Origin: Hydractinia symbiolongicarpus
Taxonomy: Eukaryota > Cnidaria > Hydrozoa > Anthoathecata > Hydractiniidae
Reading direction: 5' to 3'
Assembly (NCBI RefSeq): GCF_029227915.1
Contig: NC_079880.1
Location: 8,000,001 to 8,064,000, forward strand
DNA: 64,000 bases
The notes under the pieces are model-generated. The model had not been told where the DNA came from. It saw only the letters and a program-made list of their open reading frames with translations, and searched no databases. Position numbers and translations under genes: made by a program. Below, piece after piece: positions 39,845-49,712 of the stretch. Each line of letters opens with the position of its first letter. Within the stretch, counting starts at the first letter, position 1.

Positions 39845-39996
39845 TTAATTGCAGCTTTGTGTAAAGGTGGTGTCTCACAACACCCTTAGATAAAGCGCGC
39901 TAAATTACTCTGATATGGATCGATAGCACTTGGTCTCCTCCATTTTTTGTTTTATATACTATCAGTATATACACACTTTGGGACAAAAATCATCAC

Positions 39997-42900
39997 TTAT
40001 AATTCTAATGGCTTTGTATGAACACCATCCTCGAGCACTATCCTCTTATCGTAGAACGCTGATAGACCCAGCTTGCTTTGTTCATACGTCTTCATGCCTT
40101 GGTTATATACCCGGAATCCCACATTTTTTGAATTATCCAGCTCTCCCTTCAGTGCTGCCATATATCTAGACCACGTCACCTCATTGTGTCTTTTGGACAT
40201 ACCTTTGCACGAGAACTTAGTGCCATCCTTACCTTCGACGAAATAACACTTGGCTGTTAAAGCAATCATTCAAATTGGGTAGGTAATGCCGGTGTATACT
40301 TAATGTATACATTCCGAAGCAGGACCCACATTGATAACAGTGTTTCAAACACTGAAGTGGCTATATCCTGTATAAATATTCGGAATAATAATAATAATAA
40401 TAATTGAGCCTATAAATTCTTCTTTGAACAACCCTCCGGTTCTACTTGAATATTTATCGGTGACTAGCCAATGAGCCACATCCTCATCGTACTGCCCGAG
40501 TAGTTAAGGAAAAACGACCTCTCGCAGCTCTTCTCCGGAGATGGCAAAATACGCGCTATCGGTACCCATATAAATGTACTCAAAATCTCGGCGATCTATG
40601 TACCGATCCATGAAGTCGTAATAGAACTCGAGCATACGTAATTTAGCTAGCTGAGTCAAATATATTCCACATTGATACGCCCGATCGATTGAAACCCGTT
40701 GCTTCCCCCTTCTCACTTCGTATGCCTCTCCAATCTCTTTCACATCCTCCAAATATGGGCTTCTAATTGCAACATCTCCCACTTTCTCATCTTGCGTAAA
40801 TGTAGTATTTGCATGTCTCGTCAGGTCCTCTATCATTATGCCGTAAAAACTGTTCCACTTCAGCTTGGCAGTATCGCCCGCAATACGTTTATCAGGGTTC
40901 TTATCAGCTTGGCGCCGCGCATCTGCTATTTCTTCCGGGAACCAAGCGAATGGTTTACCGCATTTGTATTTAAGTATTTGATTACACGTTGTAATTTTTA
41001 ATCCATGCTCCAGGTACCATTTAAGCAGATCAGAACAAAGCAGGATCTTCTCGGCTCTCATCACTTCTAACAGCTTCCTAGTACCTGGGATACGTTTTAG
41101 TCCAGTCTTGTTTAAATAATCGTGCATATGCTGAGGAATTTGGCTGTCAGGGATCTCTCTAACCACAAATAACGGGGACATCTCGCTGAATTTGTCGTAC
41201 AGCTCAGTAGGCACTTCAATATCAATTTGGGCAAACCCGAATATATCTCCGTTTATAATGCTCTGAACCAGATTATCTAATTCTACAGCAGAGTCTGCTA
41301 TTTTAATCAGCTTCTCTTTACCACAAGGGAAATCATGTAGTAGGGTGGTTGGGTAAAGCATATTGGCGTCATACCCGAGTATTGTCTTGCATTTTTTGAG
41401 TCGTTATAAATATGTGAACGAATACCCGTCACATCACTTTCGTGGTACCTGCAAAATACGATTGCGGGGCCACCCACCATGCCTGTTTGGAGGAGTTCAT
41501 AGGCCTCGTTCTTTGTACAAGATGTACAATCTTTTTGAACCTGTTTACAATCCTCGTACAACGCCTTGGTGCAACGAGCCTCACATTTATGTTTACATGG
41601 AACCCCTGGGGCATAAAGCTTTATATCCGGGTTCCACCACAGAGAACGTAGCGCATAGACACACCCGGAATGCTCACGCAATCCTTCAAAATGTCAATTT
41701 CATCCTCGTAATATGTATTGCGGGTCTTGTCTACAGCCTCGATAAATGGTACAACGTCGGCCATGTTGTATTGTGCTAACCAATCAAGCATCGTAACGCA
41801 TCCTCTTTTAAAAAACTCATCACTGAACGTCTGCTAATCTTCGGGCGAGAGGGTGTTTTTACCACTGAGTGTGCTATAAAACACCTCATGATCGACTGGA
41901 CCCACATGGTTCAATTTTTCGTAGCATGTTAGCCCTTTGTCCGGATACACTAATTGTTTGAGATTGCAATCGAGTGATTTGCACCATTTTTCATAACTCA
42001 AGCCTGGTACGAGGAAATTCTTATTATTGATAAATTTGAACCTCGATGTGGTAAGAAACATGTAATCATTATCTTTTTTCGCCACTTTTATATTATCATC
42101 AATTGCAATTGTTCGATAAAATACCGCTTTATCATGTTGATATCGTACTTGCCACTATTGAAACCTATCACCTTCACTTGATTTACCCATTCGTGCCAAG
42201 CATTTTGAGTTTGTTCCGGGAGCATATCGAAATCATCTGGCTTGGGATATATACGTTCGACTTCTTGGACAATCCTCACTTGTCTCTGCTCTAGTTGCTC
42301 GACAAATTTTTGCACAAGCACCTTTGGGTCTTCATTCATGATGAATGTTGGATGTTCTTGTAGACTATCGTGCATGGCTTGGAGATATATGGTTAATCAG
42401 ACGTTTGCCGGTGATTTAATCGTGCCAGGAGAGCCTCGAAATCAAATACGATGAAGTGAGGATATGGTCGAGATTATTTCTTGAATACCCTTTTAGCCTT
42501 TGGAGGCTTTTTGCACTCCCATGCAGTGACAAGATTGAACCGCAGCCCTCCAATGTGGTCTTCTTTAAACTTAGTACGATTGAAATTATTTTTATCTGCG
42601 TTGGTTAGCTGTGGTTGACATGGGCATCCATGACATTTACAGCCGTGGTATTCATATACTGTTTTTGTGTGAGGATCATACCCATCTACCCTATAAACTT
42701 CCTTGCTACCGTCGCGTATAACACGCTCTCCCCCATGTCCACAAAGCGCATGATGCATATGTCGGCTTGTTTGCTCTGACATGGCCTCAATCCATTAACA
42801 TGCCGCGTAACTGAACCCTTTATCGGGATAGAATACCTTTCCAGAGCTACTCTGCATGCGCTCGACCTTTTCACCTTTGCAAATGATCTTGGTTTTGATA

Positions 42901-43461
42901 CCTTCGCATTCTTTATTCTTGTGTCGTGTGAGGTTCTCCGATCTAGTAAATCTTTGCGTGCAAAGATTGCATTCCCAATGTTGCGTCAATACATCCATCT
43001 TCTTGATATAGAAACAATGACCTCCCAACATACCAATGTTGATCGTGTCTAAGTCTTTTTTGTATTGATTTTGTCCATATACGAGACGCCATGGGGCCTT
43101 ATCGGTGTTTGTTTTTGGTTCAAAGACTCTGATGTTAATCTCGAACTTTTTGGCGATACCCTCCAAATCCACGAGCCTCGTGGCACGTACCTCTTCCCTC
43201 TTTAGATTGGGTTCCTCGTAGTACCCACGAGCTAATTTGAGGGCTGTGTTTTTAAGGAACTCTGTCCCTCTCTTTACATCCCCTCTCTCCCTTACAGCTA
43301 AGCATCTCCATGAAAGCCTCGATTTCGACCATACTTCATATTGACTTTGAGCTCTTTGTCTTGTGGTAATTGGCCACATCGCCACAACCTCGGTAAAACT
43401 CACAACTAAAGCTGTATATTACCTTCACGCGCATATCCACGTGTGATGTTATTTTTACCAT
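39997..43461 (-). pseudogene. Polinton protein-primed DNA polymerase B (many breaks)
   Basis: This polymerase would replicate Polinton DNA by protein priming. From the 5' end, in at least six frame segments: FYRGCGDVAN near 43,370; LKLARGYYEEPNLKREEVRA; a C2H2-like finger (CNLCTQRFTRSENLTRH, about 42,950); VDGYDPHTKTVYEYHGC, a nuclease-like domain typical of Polinton polymerases; exonuclease motif FDFEAL at about 42,440; exonuclease II GFNSGKYDINMI at about 42,140; palm motif A DANMLYP at about 41,355; motif B KWNSFYG at about 40,855; motif C at about 40,570. Motif C reads MGTDS: the first catalytic Asp is Gly. The C-terminus (SCKGMSKRHNEV, YEQSKLGLSAFYDKR) is split off by a retrotransposon tail. 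An acidic stretch (EVEKEAREDDGAEM, about 43,550) may belong to its start. Confidence 0.9.
40270..40404 (+). mobile_element. 3' end of a non-LTR retrotransposon inserted in the polymerase gene
   Basis: About 135 bp interrupt the polymerase coding sequence between GLFKEEFIG and IALTAKCYF. The insert ends in ATCCTGTATAAATATTC, GG and an (AAT)n run at 40,384-40,404. The same terminal motif, followed by (AAT)n on its own sense strand, ends the retrotransposon at 53,731-54,761. Severe 5' truncation and a microsatellite tail are typical of CR1/L2-type insertions. A 5-bp AATTG occurs on both sides and may be a target duplication. The insert also carries GTATAC-TTAAT-GTATAC at its left end. Confidence 0.68.
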
Positions 43462-43652
43462 GATAGCCTGATTAAGATTTTTGCTAAATCGTTATGTTTT
43501 GATTCGATTTCCTTCTTCTATCATTTCCGCGCCATCATCCTCCCTCGCTTCTTTTTCGACTTCACCCTTCAACGTATTTTTTGTACCGTTGTAGAGTGAA
43601 AGGAAACGATTTTTTATCGATTTAACTTTGACTATTGCAGTAAATTACATTA

Positions 43653-43692
43653 CGGTTTTGGATCTGGGATCGTTTATGCATGGACTGTGATC
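43653..43692. repeat. 40-bp perfect inverted repeat, left arm, at the A/B junction
   Basis: These 40 bases are the exact reverse complement of 44,588-44,627. The right arm lies in the spacer and coding start after the fragment B ATPase. The left arm lies at the point where the gene order of fragment A (polymerase 5' side) meets that of inverted fragment B. The 895 bp between the arms contain the small conserved gene and the ATPase. Confidence 0.92.
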
Positions 43693-43704
43693 CCTCTAAT
43701 AAAC

Positions 43705-43955
43705 ATGTCAACAAACATGACAGCTCAGAAAAAAGAGATCAAATATATGATCTACAAAACAGTCGTGGACCTTGGGTTCACTTTTGCCTATGCCATGGCT
43801 GGTAAAAGGTTCCTGGAGATAAGCAGTCCCAGCACAAAAATGGACCCTAACGACGTGATGAAGATGGTGGTATACTTCACAGCAGGTGGAGGTTCAAGAG
43901 AGATGGCGGTAGCAAAGGGGTGGATCCTACCTCTATTGTACCAAAACCTAAGTAG
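43705..43955 (+). pseudogene. Small conserved Polinton protein next to the ATPase, copy B (one indel)
   Basis: Starting at ATG 43,705 (a second ATG is at 43,717), the frame encodes KKEIKYMIYKTVVDLGFTFA, YAMAGKRFLE, KMDPNDVMKMVVYFTAGGG and REMAVAKGW, matching copy A. After a single-base change of frame in a G run near 43,919 the expected C-terminal SIVPKPK appears in the neighbouring frame and ends with TAG at 43,953. In the original frame the product runs on to 44,001 with unrelated residues. It lies 47 bp upstream of the ATPase and in the same direction. Function unknown. Confidence 0.68.
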
Positions 43956-44001
43956 GTCTACAAGTTTGTGTGTACCACTGGTACACATAAGCTTGGAATA
44001 A

Positions 44002-44589
44002 ATGCTAAACATGGCCAAAGATCCGTGCACGAGCATCTTTGCCGGACCTACGGGTTGCGGGAAAACTCAGCGTGTACTCCACCTCCTGCAGAACGAATAC
44101 AGGGAACACTTTCACAACATCGTAATCCTGTGTTCCACCATCCTCTGGAGCAAGACCTATTTGGAAAGGCTCTCACTATGGCAAGATGACCACGTGTTCT
44201 TTAGAGATCCCGGTGATCAACTCTTTTACTGGATCGAGCAACTATCAAGGCTTCTGGCGGGTGAAGACACGCTGTTTATAGTCGATGAAATGATCGCTGA
44301 CGAGAGCCTTAACAAGCGTGGACCACCGCTCCTTGAGCTCGCCATCAGTGGTCGCCACAAGAAGCACAGTCTATGGATGTTAACTTAGTCCTACACGGCC
44401 GTTCCAAGAAACCTTAGAAGGCAGAAAAAGCAGCTGTTCATGTGGTATCCCCACGAGCACAGCGATATGAATCTTATCAATGAAGAAACCAACATGATCA
44501 ACAACTGGGAGACCCGGATAAAAAATTCGAAGCATACCTGCTTGTATGTGATATTGGAACACCCTAGGGCCTGGAAAATTTTAGAGTGA
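44002..44589 (+). pseudogene. Polinton packaging ATPase, copy B (single internal stop)
   Basis: The start ATG at 44,002 gives a product with an intact Walker A, GPTGCGKT (residues 12-19). HFHNIVILCSTILW and TYLERLSLW follow. Walker B is LLAGEDTLFIVDEM, at about residue 90. LLELAISGRHKKHSLWM comes next, with the arginine often found in sensor positions. A TAG at 44,386 interrupts; the frame then continues unchanged through RNLRRQKKQLFMWYPHEHSD to a TGA at 44,587. Length without the break is about 195 residues, usual for Polinton ATPases. Apart from that one stop this is the best preserved enzyme in the window. The family packages DNA into capsids. Confidence 0.9.
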
Positions 44590-44627
44590 TCACAGTCCAT
44601 GCATAAACGATCCCAGATCCAAAACCG
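44588..44627. repeat. 40-bp perfect inverted repeat, right arm
   Basis: It is the exact reverse complement of 43,653-43,692. It overlaps the ATPase stop codon and the first codons of the following BRO-like gene, so it is native to fragment B, and the left arm looks like the displaced inverted copy. Confidence 0.92.
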
Positions 44628-45049
44628 CAAGATAAAATGTCTTGTCTTTGAGTGGCAGCGCAAATTAATCAAACAAAAGGACGCGACCATCGCGATGCAG
44701 GATAGTGAGCTTGAAGATATGGACTAATACATTACAGTACAATCCCGGAAAATTGAGGTGCTTCGAGGGTTCGTGCCACACTCCAAGGAGACCCAACGTT
44801 ACCGTATTCTATCGCAAACACACCACGCAGGAAGATAACGAGTACCATCACTTCCCATACTACCGTTCAAACGTTAAAAGATGTGAGATTCCCGCCAAAA
44901 AACAATGGTTCAAGAGGAAATATCCAAACTCGGAAGAGATTCTCGTTATCGACAATCCCAACGGTATGTACGCCTTATACAGATTAGAAGAGGAAGATCA
45001 TGTAGAGCGGATGGAAGGCCACTTCAAGCTTTTCGGCATAGGTCGATAA
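44599..45049 (+). pseudogene. BRO-like/DUF3627-like protein, copy B (N-terminal domain missing)
   Basis: The first segment (ATG 44,599 to a TAA at 44,725) encodes a basic coiled coil (FEWQRKLIKQKDATIAMQD). A frame change leads to the second segment, ending at 45,049. It contains NVTVFYRKHTTQEDNEYHHF, PYYRSNVKRCEIPAKKQW and a complete C-terminus (NPNGMYALYRLEEED, HFKLFGIGR). Copy A keeps the N-terminal domain but lacks this C-terminus; copy B is the reverse. The gene converges on, and directly abuts, the truncated integrase. The DUF3627-like label rests on pattern recognition only. Confidence 0.6.
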
Positions 45050-45052
45050 GAT

Positions 45053-45513
45053 CTTTACGATTTGGGTGTCCCTGCGCCAGAGGACTAAGTCACAGTTTTT
45101 GTAGCTCCTACCAGTCACAAAAACACGCCTAATAAACGCTTCTTGACCACTTTGGTTGACTACTTTGTAGCGCTTGACTACTTTGTAACGCGAAGCTACA
45201 TCGCTGCCCATCAAAATGTATTTGTAGGTACTTCCATAGAGTTTGTCATGCTGCATGTAAAGGAGGTCAAACTGATGCATTTCATTGGGTTTCGTAATGG
45301 TGAAATGTGGGTAGTCGATCGTCTAGGGCCTCGAGTATGTCTGAGCCATAGGAGTTGACGAGTCAGCCAATGAGTAACCCTCTTCTTGGAGAGACTACTC
45401 TGCTCAGCGAGCAGTTTGATAGCTTTGCGTCCAGTCCAGAGATGTTCCGGGGTATAATAGATACTGCTAACCTTTTCTGCTTCTTCATCCGTAACAACGT
45501 TCGTTTTTGACAT
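45053..45513 (-). pseudogene. Polinton integrase, copy B (catalytic half missing)
   Basis: From ATG 45,513 the product matches copy A: DEEAEKVSSIYYTPEHLW, TGRKAIKLLAEQSSLSKKRV and LTRQLLWLRH. A frame change near 45,290 leads to QFDLLYMQHDKLYG and YKYILMGSDVASRYK. A local tandem duplication (KVVKRYKVV) and loss of similarity follow, then the gene ends at about 45,053 against the BRO-like gene. The segment with the second Asp and the Glu of the DD35E triad is absent, so it cannot encode an active enzyme. Confidence 0.85.
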
Positions 45514-45564
45514 GTCTTTTTATATATGTCAAACGCGTTCTTACATATAACTCCTGTGGAGCGG

Positions 45565-45962
45565 CTAGGCGAACTTGTAAGCCACTCAACCCAAAAGAGA
45601 CTGTGACCCCACGATGAACGTCAGTTCGCCGTCCTTCTGCTGCTGGTAAGGGACATAGTAGTCTGGGAGCTTGGGAGCCTTTTCGATCGTTGCGATATAG
45701 TACTCTCGCATGCCTTCATCGAGCTCTTTCAAGCTCTCACCCGCTTGACGCTTGAGCTCACGCTGTTTGTTGTACCAATCGATTTTGGTTTGCCTGTCCC
45801 GGCTCCATTGTGCTTGAGCAGCATTCAGCTGTTCCACAGCCTTATCATGTCTCTTGCGCTCCGCTTGACCATGCCCCAGAGTTTGGAGAATAGGTAATTT
45901 GAACCGCTAAATGCTAAGGCGTTTATTAATGCTCCCCTTGCCATAATTGCCAAGGTTGCCAT
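45565..45962 (-). pseudogene. Small Polinton protein with a hydrophobic segment at each end, copy B (broken)
   Basis: Start ATG is at 45,962, just 7 bp after the capsid gene stop on the same strand. The N-terminal hydrophobic segment ALINALAFSGSNYLFSKLWG matches copy A. A frameshift at about 45,872 is followed by VEQLNAAQAQWSRDRQTKID, WYNKQRELKRQAGESLKELD and ELTFIVGSQSLLG. A stop at 45,586 then precedes VAYKFA and a final TAG at 45,565. It lies between capsid and integrase as in fragment A. Confidence 0.72.
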
Positions 45963-45969
45963 GTTTATT

Positions 45970-47045
45970 CTAATACATTCCATCTTCCAGCCTACCATCC
46001 ACAATATTCAGCTGCGCGTCCTGGAGCAAGTATACATAACATGTACTATCAGCGGTTCCATCGGCCTCCTTCGTCATGTTCAGCGTAATGCCATCACTAA
46101 GCCTTTGCAGTTGGTCTACCCGAACCATGCAGGTTGTTATCGATACTCTAAAGTCTATTAAGGGCGCATATCTCTCATTGAAGAATTGCCCTATTGTTAC
46201 CGTAGAGTGCGCACTTCCAAAGGTCCCCGCCCCACTTGCCTGAAATGATCCTTGGGTAGCATGGTGTGACTGTATAATTCGTTCGGTTCACCTTTCATAG
46301 TAATCGCGATTTTCTCAATCTTGGGATTATAGAACGTCTCGTTTACGCCAGAGTATGGCTTCACTTTGGCAGGCTCTTGAAAGAATTGGCCGGTGTATCA
46401 ATCTGAAGGTTGTAGCTGGTATCCGCCTTTTGCATTTTCACTACCACGCTCGCATGGTACGCTCGTATGGTAGCGCTAGGCTCAAATACCTTGACACCAT
46501 GGCACTAGCCATGCCTTCGTGGTACCATTGCCAAATTCCAACGCAATATTGGTAATTTTGTAAGTTGCATCCGCGGGTTTGACTGCTGCCGTAGAGCCTA
46601 AAGCGGGTGTACCTTCATCTTTGACGACGGCGTTATATGGCGCAAAATGCAGCACAAACTGTAGTCTGTCGTGCAGGCCTGCTTGAAAGAAGGGCAAGTC
46701 TCTCGTCAACTCGAACATTTTGCCTAATGGAATGCAAAAGGTGTTGCCATACGCTTTCGCGATGGCTTTCTCTCCATCATTTCCGGGTTATAATGTAGAT
46801 TTCACTTGGAGTTGTCTTGTTCCACCATCCAACTCGCCAATACCCTCGAGTACCAAGTCGTTTTCACGCTCAAATTTGGGCAACACTGCCAAGGTGCTGT
46901 AGTCGTTAATGTTCTGCAATTCTCAGCTATTCAAAGTGATGCGAAGGTTTTGCACTAAAGCCTTACCAATGTTGTTAACGATCGTGCGCTTCTTGTTGGT
47001 CCCCGTGATTTCAAGGTCAAAGAGGAGTTTGAGAGATCCGGGGCA
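45970..47045 (-). pseudogene. Polinton major capsid protein, copy B (5' truncated and broken)
   Basis: Read leftward from about 47,045 the product begins within the N-terminal jelly roll (GSLKLLFDLEITGTN, KKRTIVNNIGKALV). It continues through a stop at about 46,922, KMFELTRDLPFFQAGLHD, LQFVLHFAPYNAVV and YKITNIALEFGNGTTKA. Several frame changes lie between 46,480 and 46,100; KIEKIAITMKGEPNELYS is recognisable. The C-terminus DAQLNIVDG ends at TAG 45,970. The overall layout matches copy A, which is better preserved. About 20 N-terminal residues are lost where fragment B stops. Confidence 0.85.
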
Positions 47046-47413
47046 AATAATACTTATCCAATAATCCAGGAAGTATTAATTTCGTTCCAACAAACAAACA
47101 CACGCTCCGGAACATTTACAGAGGGTTTGAAAAAAGTAGCGCCAGAAAAGTAGATATATTTCAATCGCCTGAACCACGTGTTCCATTTTGTCCAATCAAG
47201 GCGAAGAATTTTTGTGCTTGGAAAAAATACGTCATTTCACGAACCAGTGACATTACTTTTTGTTTATAATCTGACGAGTCAGAAACTGCTAAGAGGTAAG
47301 TAAACATGGTATCCAGCGTCCGTGTGCCTACCAGTTGGTCAAAGAAGTGACGGTTGCATTTGTGATACTACCAAGCCAGTTTTAATCCTACAGACATTCC
47401 TAATCAGGGCAAA
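47046..47413. other. Intergenic stretch without recognisable gene
   Basis: No reading frame, RNA gene or repeat shared with the rest of the window was recognised. It contains a CACGTG at about 47,177 and a CCAATCA at about 47,197, and an AAGAGGTAAGT that resembles a splice donor near 47,293. These could be remnants of a host promoter and first exon, but nothing confirms it. Confidence 0.4.
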
Positions 47414-48000
47414 ATTATCTGACTCAATATAATATGTGTAGCCAAAAGATATGAGCCTGTGGAGAATAATTCTTTTTTACCAGCTACTATTATACTAGCC
47501 AGCCAATCTAGTTTTATGCTCACTAGCTTTGGTTATTTAGTTAGTGTTCTTTTTACATGCATTTGCATTAGTTAACTAGGTACCTGGCTAAATACTAAAA
47601 AGGTGTTCATTATCTGACTCAATATAATATGTGTAGCCAAAAGATATGAGCCTGTGGAGAACAATTTTTTTTTTACCAGCTACTATTATACTAACCAGCC
47701 AATCTAGTTTTATGCTCACTAGCTTTGGTTATTTAGTTAGTGTTCTTTTCACATGCCTTTGCATTAGTTAGCTAGGTACCTGGCTAAATACTAAAAAGGT
47801 GTTCATTATCTGACTCAATATAATATGTGTAGCGAAAAGATATGAGCCTGTGGAGAACAATTTTTTTTTTACCAGCTACTATTATACTAACCAGCCAATC
47901 TAGTTTTATGCTCACTAGCTTTGGTTATTTAGTTAGTGTTCTTTTCACATGCCTTTGCATTAGTTAGCTAGGTACCTGGCTAAATACTAAAAAGGGATTC
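47414..48000. repeat. Three tandem copies of a ~195-bp repeat
   Basis: Copies start at 47,414, 47,609 and 47,805 with the shared opening ATTATCTGACTCAATATAAT. Spacings are 195 and 196 bp. Copies 2 and 3 are almost identical; copy 1 differs more. The unit contains CTGGCTAAATAC and a poly-T run. It is unrelated to the 372-bp satellite. It encodes nothing recognisable. Confidence 0.92.
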
Positions 48001-48135
48001 ATTAAATGTATGAAATAGTGATCATTCAATAAAAAGTACGCTAAACAACTTTCCTGACAAGACAAAAATAGAAAAAACAAGCACACAGCTTACTTACGGA
48101 GTACCAAGGCGTGCATAATAGTTATGTTTTTCCTA

Positions 48136-48207
48136 GCCCTGTCCAGGATTTGAACCTAGATCTCTCATTTCCACGAATGAGTGTCATAGCCATTAGACCA
48201 ACAGGGA
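48136..48207 (-). tRNA. tRNA-like sequence (tRNA pseudogene or SINE head)
   Basis: Read on the minus strand, 72 bases fold as a cloverleaf. The acceptor stem TCCCTGT/ACAGGGC has six pairs plus a terminal mismatch. The D arm is GTC/GAC, the anticodon stem CTCAT/ATGAG, the variable loop 4 nt, and the T arm CTAGG-TTCAAAT-CCTGG. The internal pol III boxes are intact: A box TGGTCTAATGG and B box GGTTCAAATCC. The anticodon loop has 8 nt with C where U33 is expected, so no anticodon can be assigned. That defect argues against a working tRNA. A T-run about 65 bp downstream could terminate a pol III transcript. Confidence 0.6.
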
Positions 48208-48985
48208 TAATACAGAATTTTATAGTTGCACATTATACACAGAAACTTGCTAAGCTTTCTTCTGACTTTGACTTTTAATGTTGTTAGAGTTACAAAAAAT
48301 ACATTATTGTCAAATGATACATAGCTTAGATATGATGGGACATTCCTGCAGAGCGAATTATCTCACTCACTGTGTAGTATATGTAAAGGTAGAAAATCTG
48401 TCTGAAACAATTTGTCTATGCTAGCTATAGCTATATTGCTGATTTTATGCCAGCAAAACAATGTTAGTTTTTTCCCAGTTAAGTAGTTAATTTTATGCTA
48501 GCTTTGTAGCTAGTTTTATGCTAGCTATATGGTACTGTTCGTTCTTTTTTAGCAAACAAAACATACCTTTCCGTCACTTTTGTATAGCTTGGGTTAACGA
48601 AAGTTTGAGTTTGATGTGTCCCCGAGAAATGGTCATGTGATATTAGTAAAGGTGACTTACGTATCAAGTGGCTAAAAAGTGTAGGCTGATTTAGTCTCAA
48701 CTGGAAACATCCAATTTTCCGCTTAGTCATCTTTAAAAACAATAGAAGCATTCCATCGCGGTATTTTAAAAAACATCTTGTCTCGCTTAATTATGCATTT
48801 ATGCAGGAGCATGACCAGATTAAACAACTGGGCAACCCAGTCAAAAAAAATAATCTACAACGAAAATTGAAAATTTTAAAAAGTATATGAGCGAAAATCC
48901 CATACACTCCTCTCCGTCCCAATATTATTTAATGAGGAAATGAGATCCGCTACGCTCCGTGCGATGGCGCGCACTCCGCTTCTCT
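48208..48985. other. Anonymous AT-rich stretch
   Basis: No gene or RNA recognised. Short reading frames on the minus strand (for example 48,521-48,751) lack any family resemblance. The segment GCTAGTTTTATGCTAGCTATA around 48,500 repeats a short TTTATGCTAGC motif also seen in the neighbouring 195-bp repeats. A GC-rich patch at about 48,945-48,975 precedes the return of satellite sequence. Confidence 0.4.
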
Positions 48986-49712
48986 CTGCAAAAATTAAGA
49001 TGAATAAGTCATTTTATACTGTGGTATCATTCTTAGCCATTAGCGTGCGTTGAACCAGTGAACACAGTTTCCAAAACTAAATTTCATTGACTTTTTCACG
49101 GTATCAGTGCGTTTGCGTCACAACAGTTGCGTCACATATTCGTACCAACATGTACTAAGCGATAATTTTCTGAAAATACTAAGTTGTGCCGCTTTTAACG
49201 ATAAAACGATTGACCGTGGAATCCGAGTGAATTGACTTTGGACTTTGGAGTAATACCTGAGATAAATGAGATATCTGCACTGCGAGAATTAACATTCTTC
49301 CCAATTTGGAACGACTGCTGGAACTCCCCATCGAGATTAGGCTCTGTGCTAGCGCTTAATCTAAACATTAGGATGAATAAGTAATTTTTCATTGTAATTG
49401 AAATCCTGGCTATTAGCGCGCTCTGAAGAAGGGAAGATTTCCAAGATTACATAGTATTGATATTACCGGACAGTACCAGTCCGTTTGCGTTACAACGGTT
49501 GCGTTACATATTCGTACCAAGTTGTATTTAGTGATATTTTTCTGATAATTCTAAGTTCATTCGCTTTTAACGAGGAATCGAATGACCGAGTAATCCGAGT
49601 AAAGTGGTTTTCGACTTTGGAGTAATACCTGTGGGAAACAAGACCTTCGCACTACGAGAATTAACATCCTTCTTAATTTCGAATGACGGCTGGATCTCCC
49701 CATTATCGCGCT
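48986..49712. repeat. Diverged 372-bp satellite, about two monomers
   Basis: Landmarks of the main array are recognisable (TTGCGTCACATATTCGTACC at about 49,128; GCGTTACATATTCGTACC at about 49,500) but with many substitutions and indels. Variants such as GTGGAATCCGAGTGAATTG and CTGCGAGAATTAACATTC mark a subfamily shared with 53,086-57,055 and absent from 1-32,215. The left border is near 48,986 and the right border near 49,712, where Polinton fragment C begins. Confidence 0.9.

Larger units (their letters stand above)
32216..43652. mobile_element. Polinton (Maverick) fragment A, decayed
   Basis: This stretch carries a virus-like gene set: major capsid protein, retroviral-type integrase, packaging ATPase, BRO-like protein, small membrane proteins and protein-primed family B polymerase. 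The combination of integrase, polymerase B, ATPase and jelly-roll capsid protein is diagnostic of Polintons. The left end abuts satellite within a gene at about 32,216; the right end meets inverted fragment B at about 43,650. I found no terminal inverted repeats and no clean target duplication. Most genes have frameshifts or stops, so the copy is inactive. Full Polintons are about 15-20 kb; this one keeps about 11.4 kb. Confidence 0.93.
43653..47045 (-). mobile_element. Polinton fragment B, inverted relative to A, decayed
   Basis: Read leftward from 47,045, the genes are major capsid protein, small membrane protein and integrase (minus strand), then BRO-like, ATPase and small conserved gene (plus strand). 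Fragment A has the same order and relative orientations from 34,350 to 38,586. Protein similarity to A is clear but far from identical, so B is a separate, diverged lineage and not a recent duplicate. The capsid gene is cut at about 47,045, the integrase lacks its second half, and everything beyond the small gene is missing at the A/B junction. Confidence 0.9.

Noticed and set aside
32216-43652. Adenovirus-type cysteine protease expected in Polintons
   Set aside because: I looked for its histidine and cysteine neighbourhoods on both strands and found none; it may lie on a missing part.
47280-47310. Possible first exon and splice donor (AAGAGGTAAGT)
   Set aside because: One donor-like match without a coding frame or an acceptor is not enough to call a gene.
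32216-48985. Clean insertion of a Polinton into the satellite with matching flanks
   Set aside because: The satellite phase and subfamily differ on the two sides, and no terminal inverted repeats or target duplication were found.
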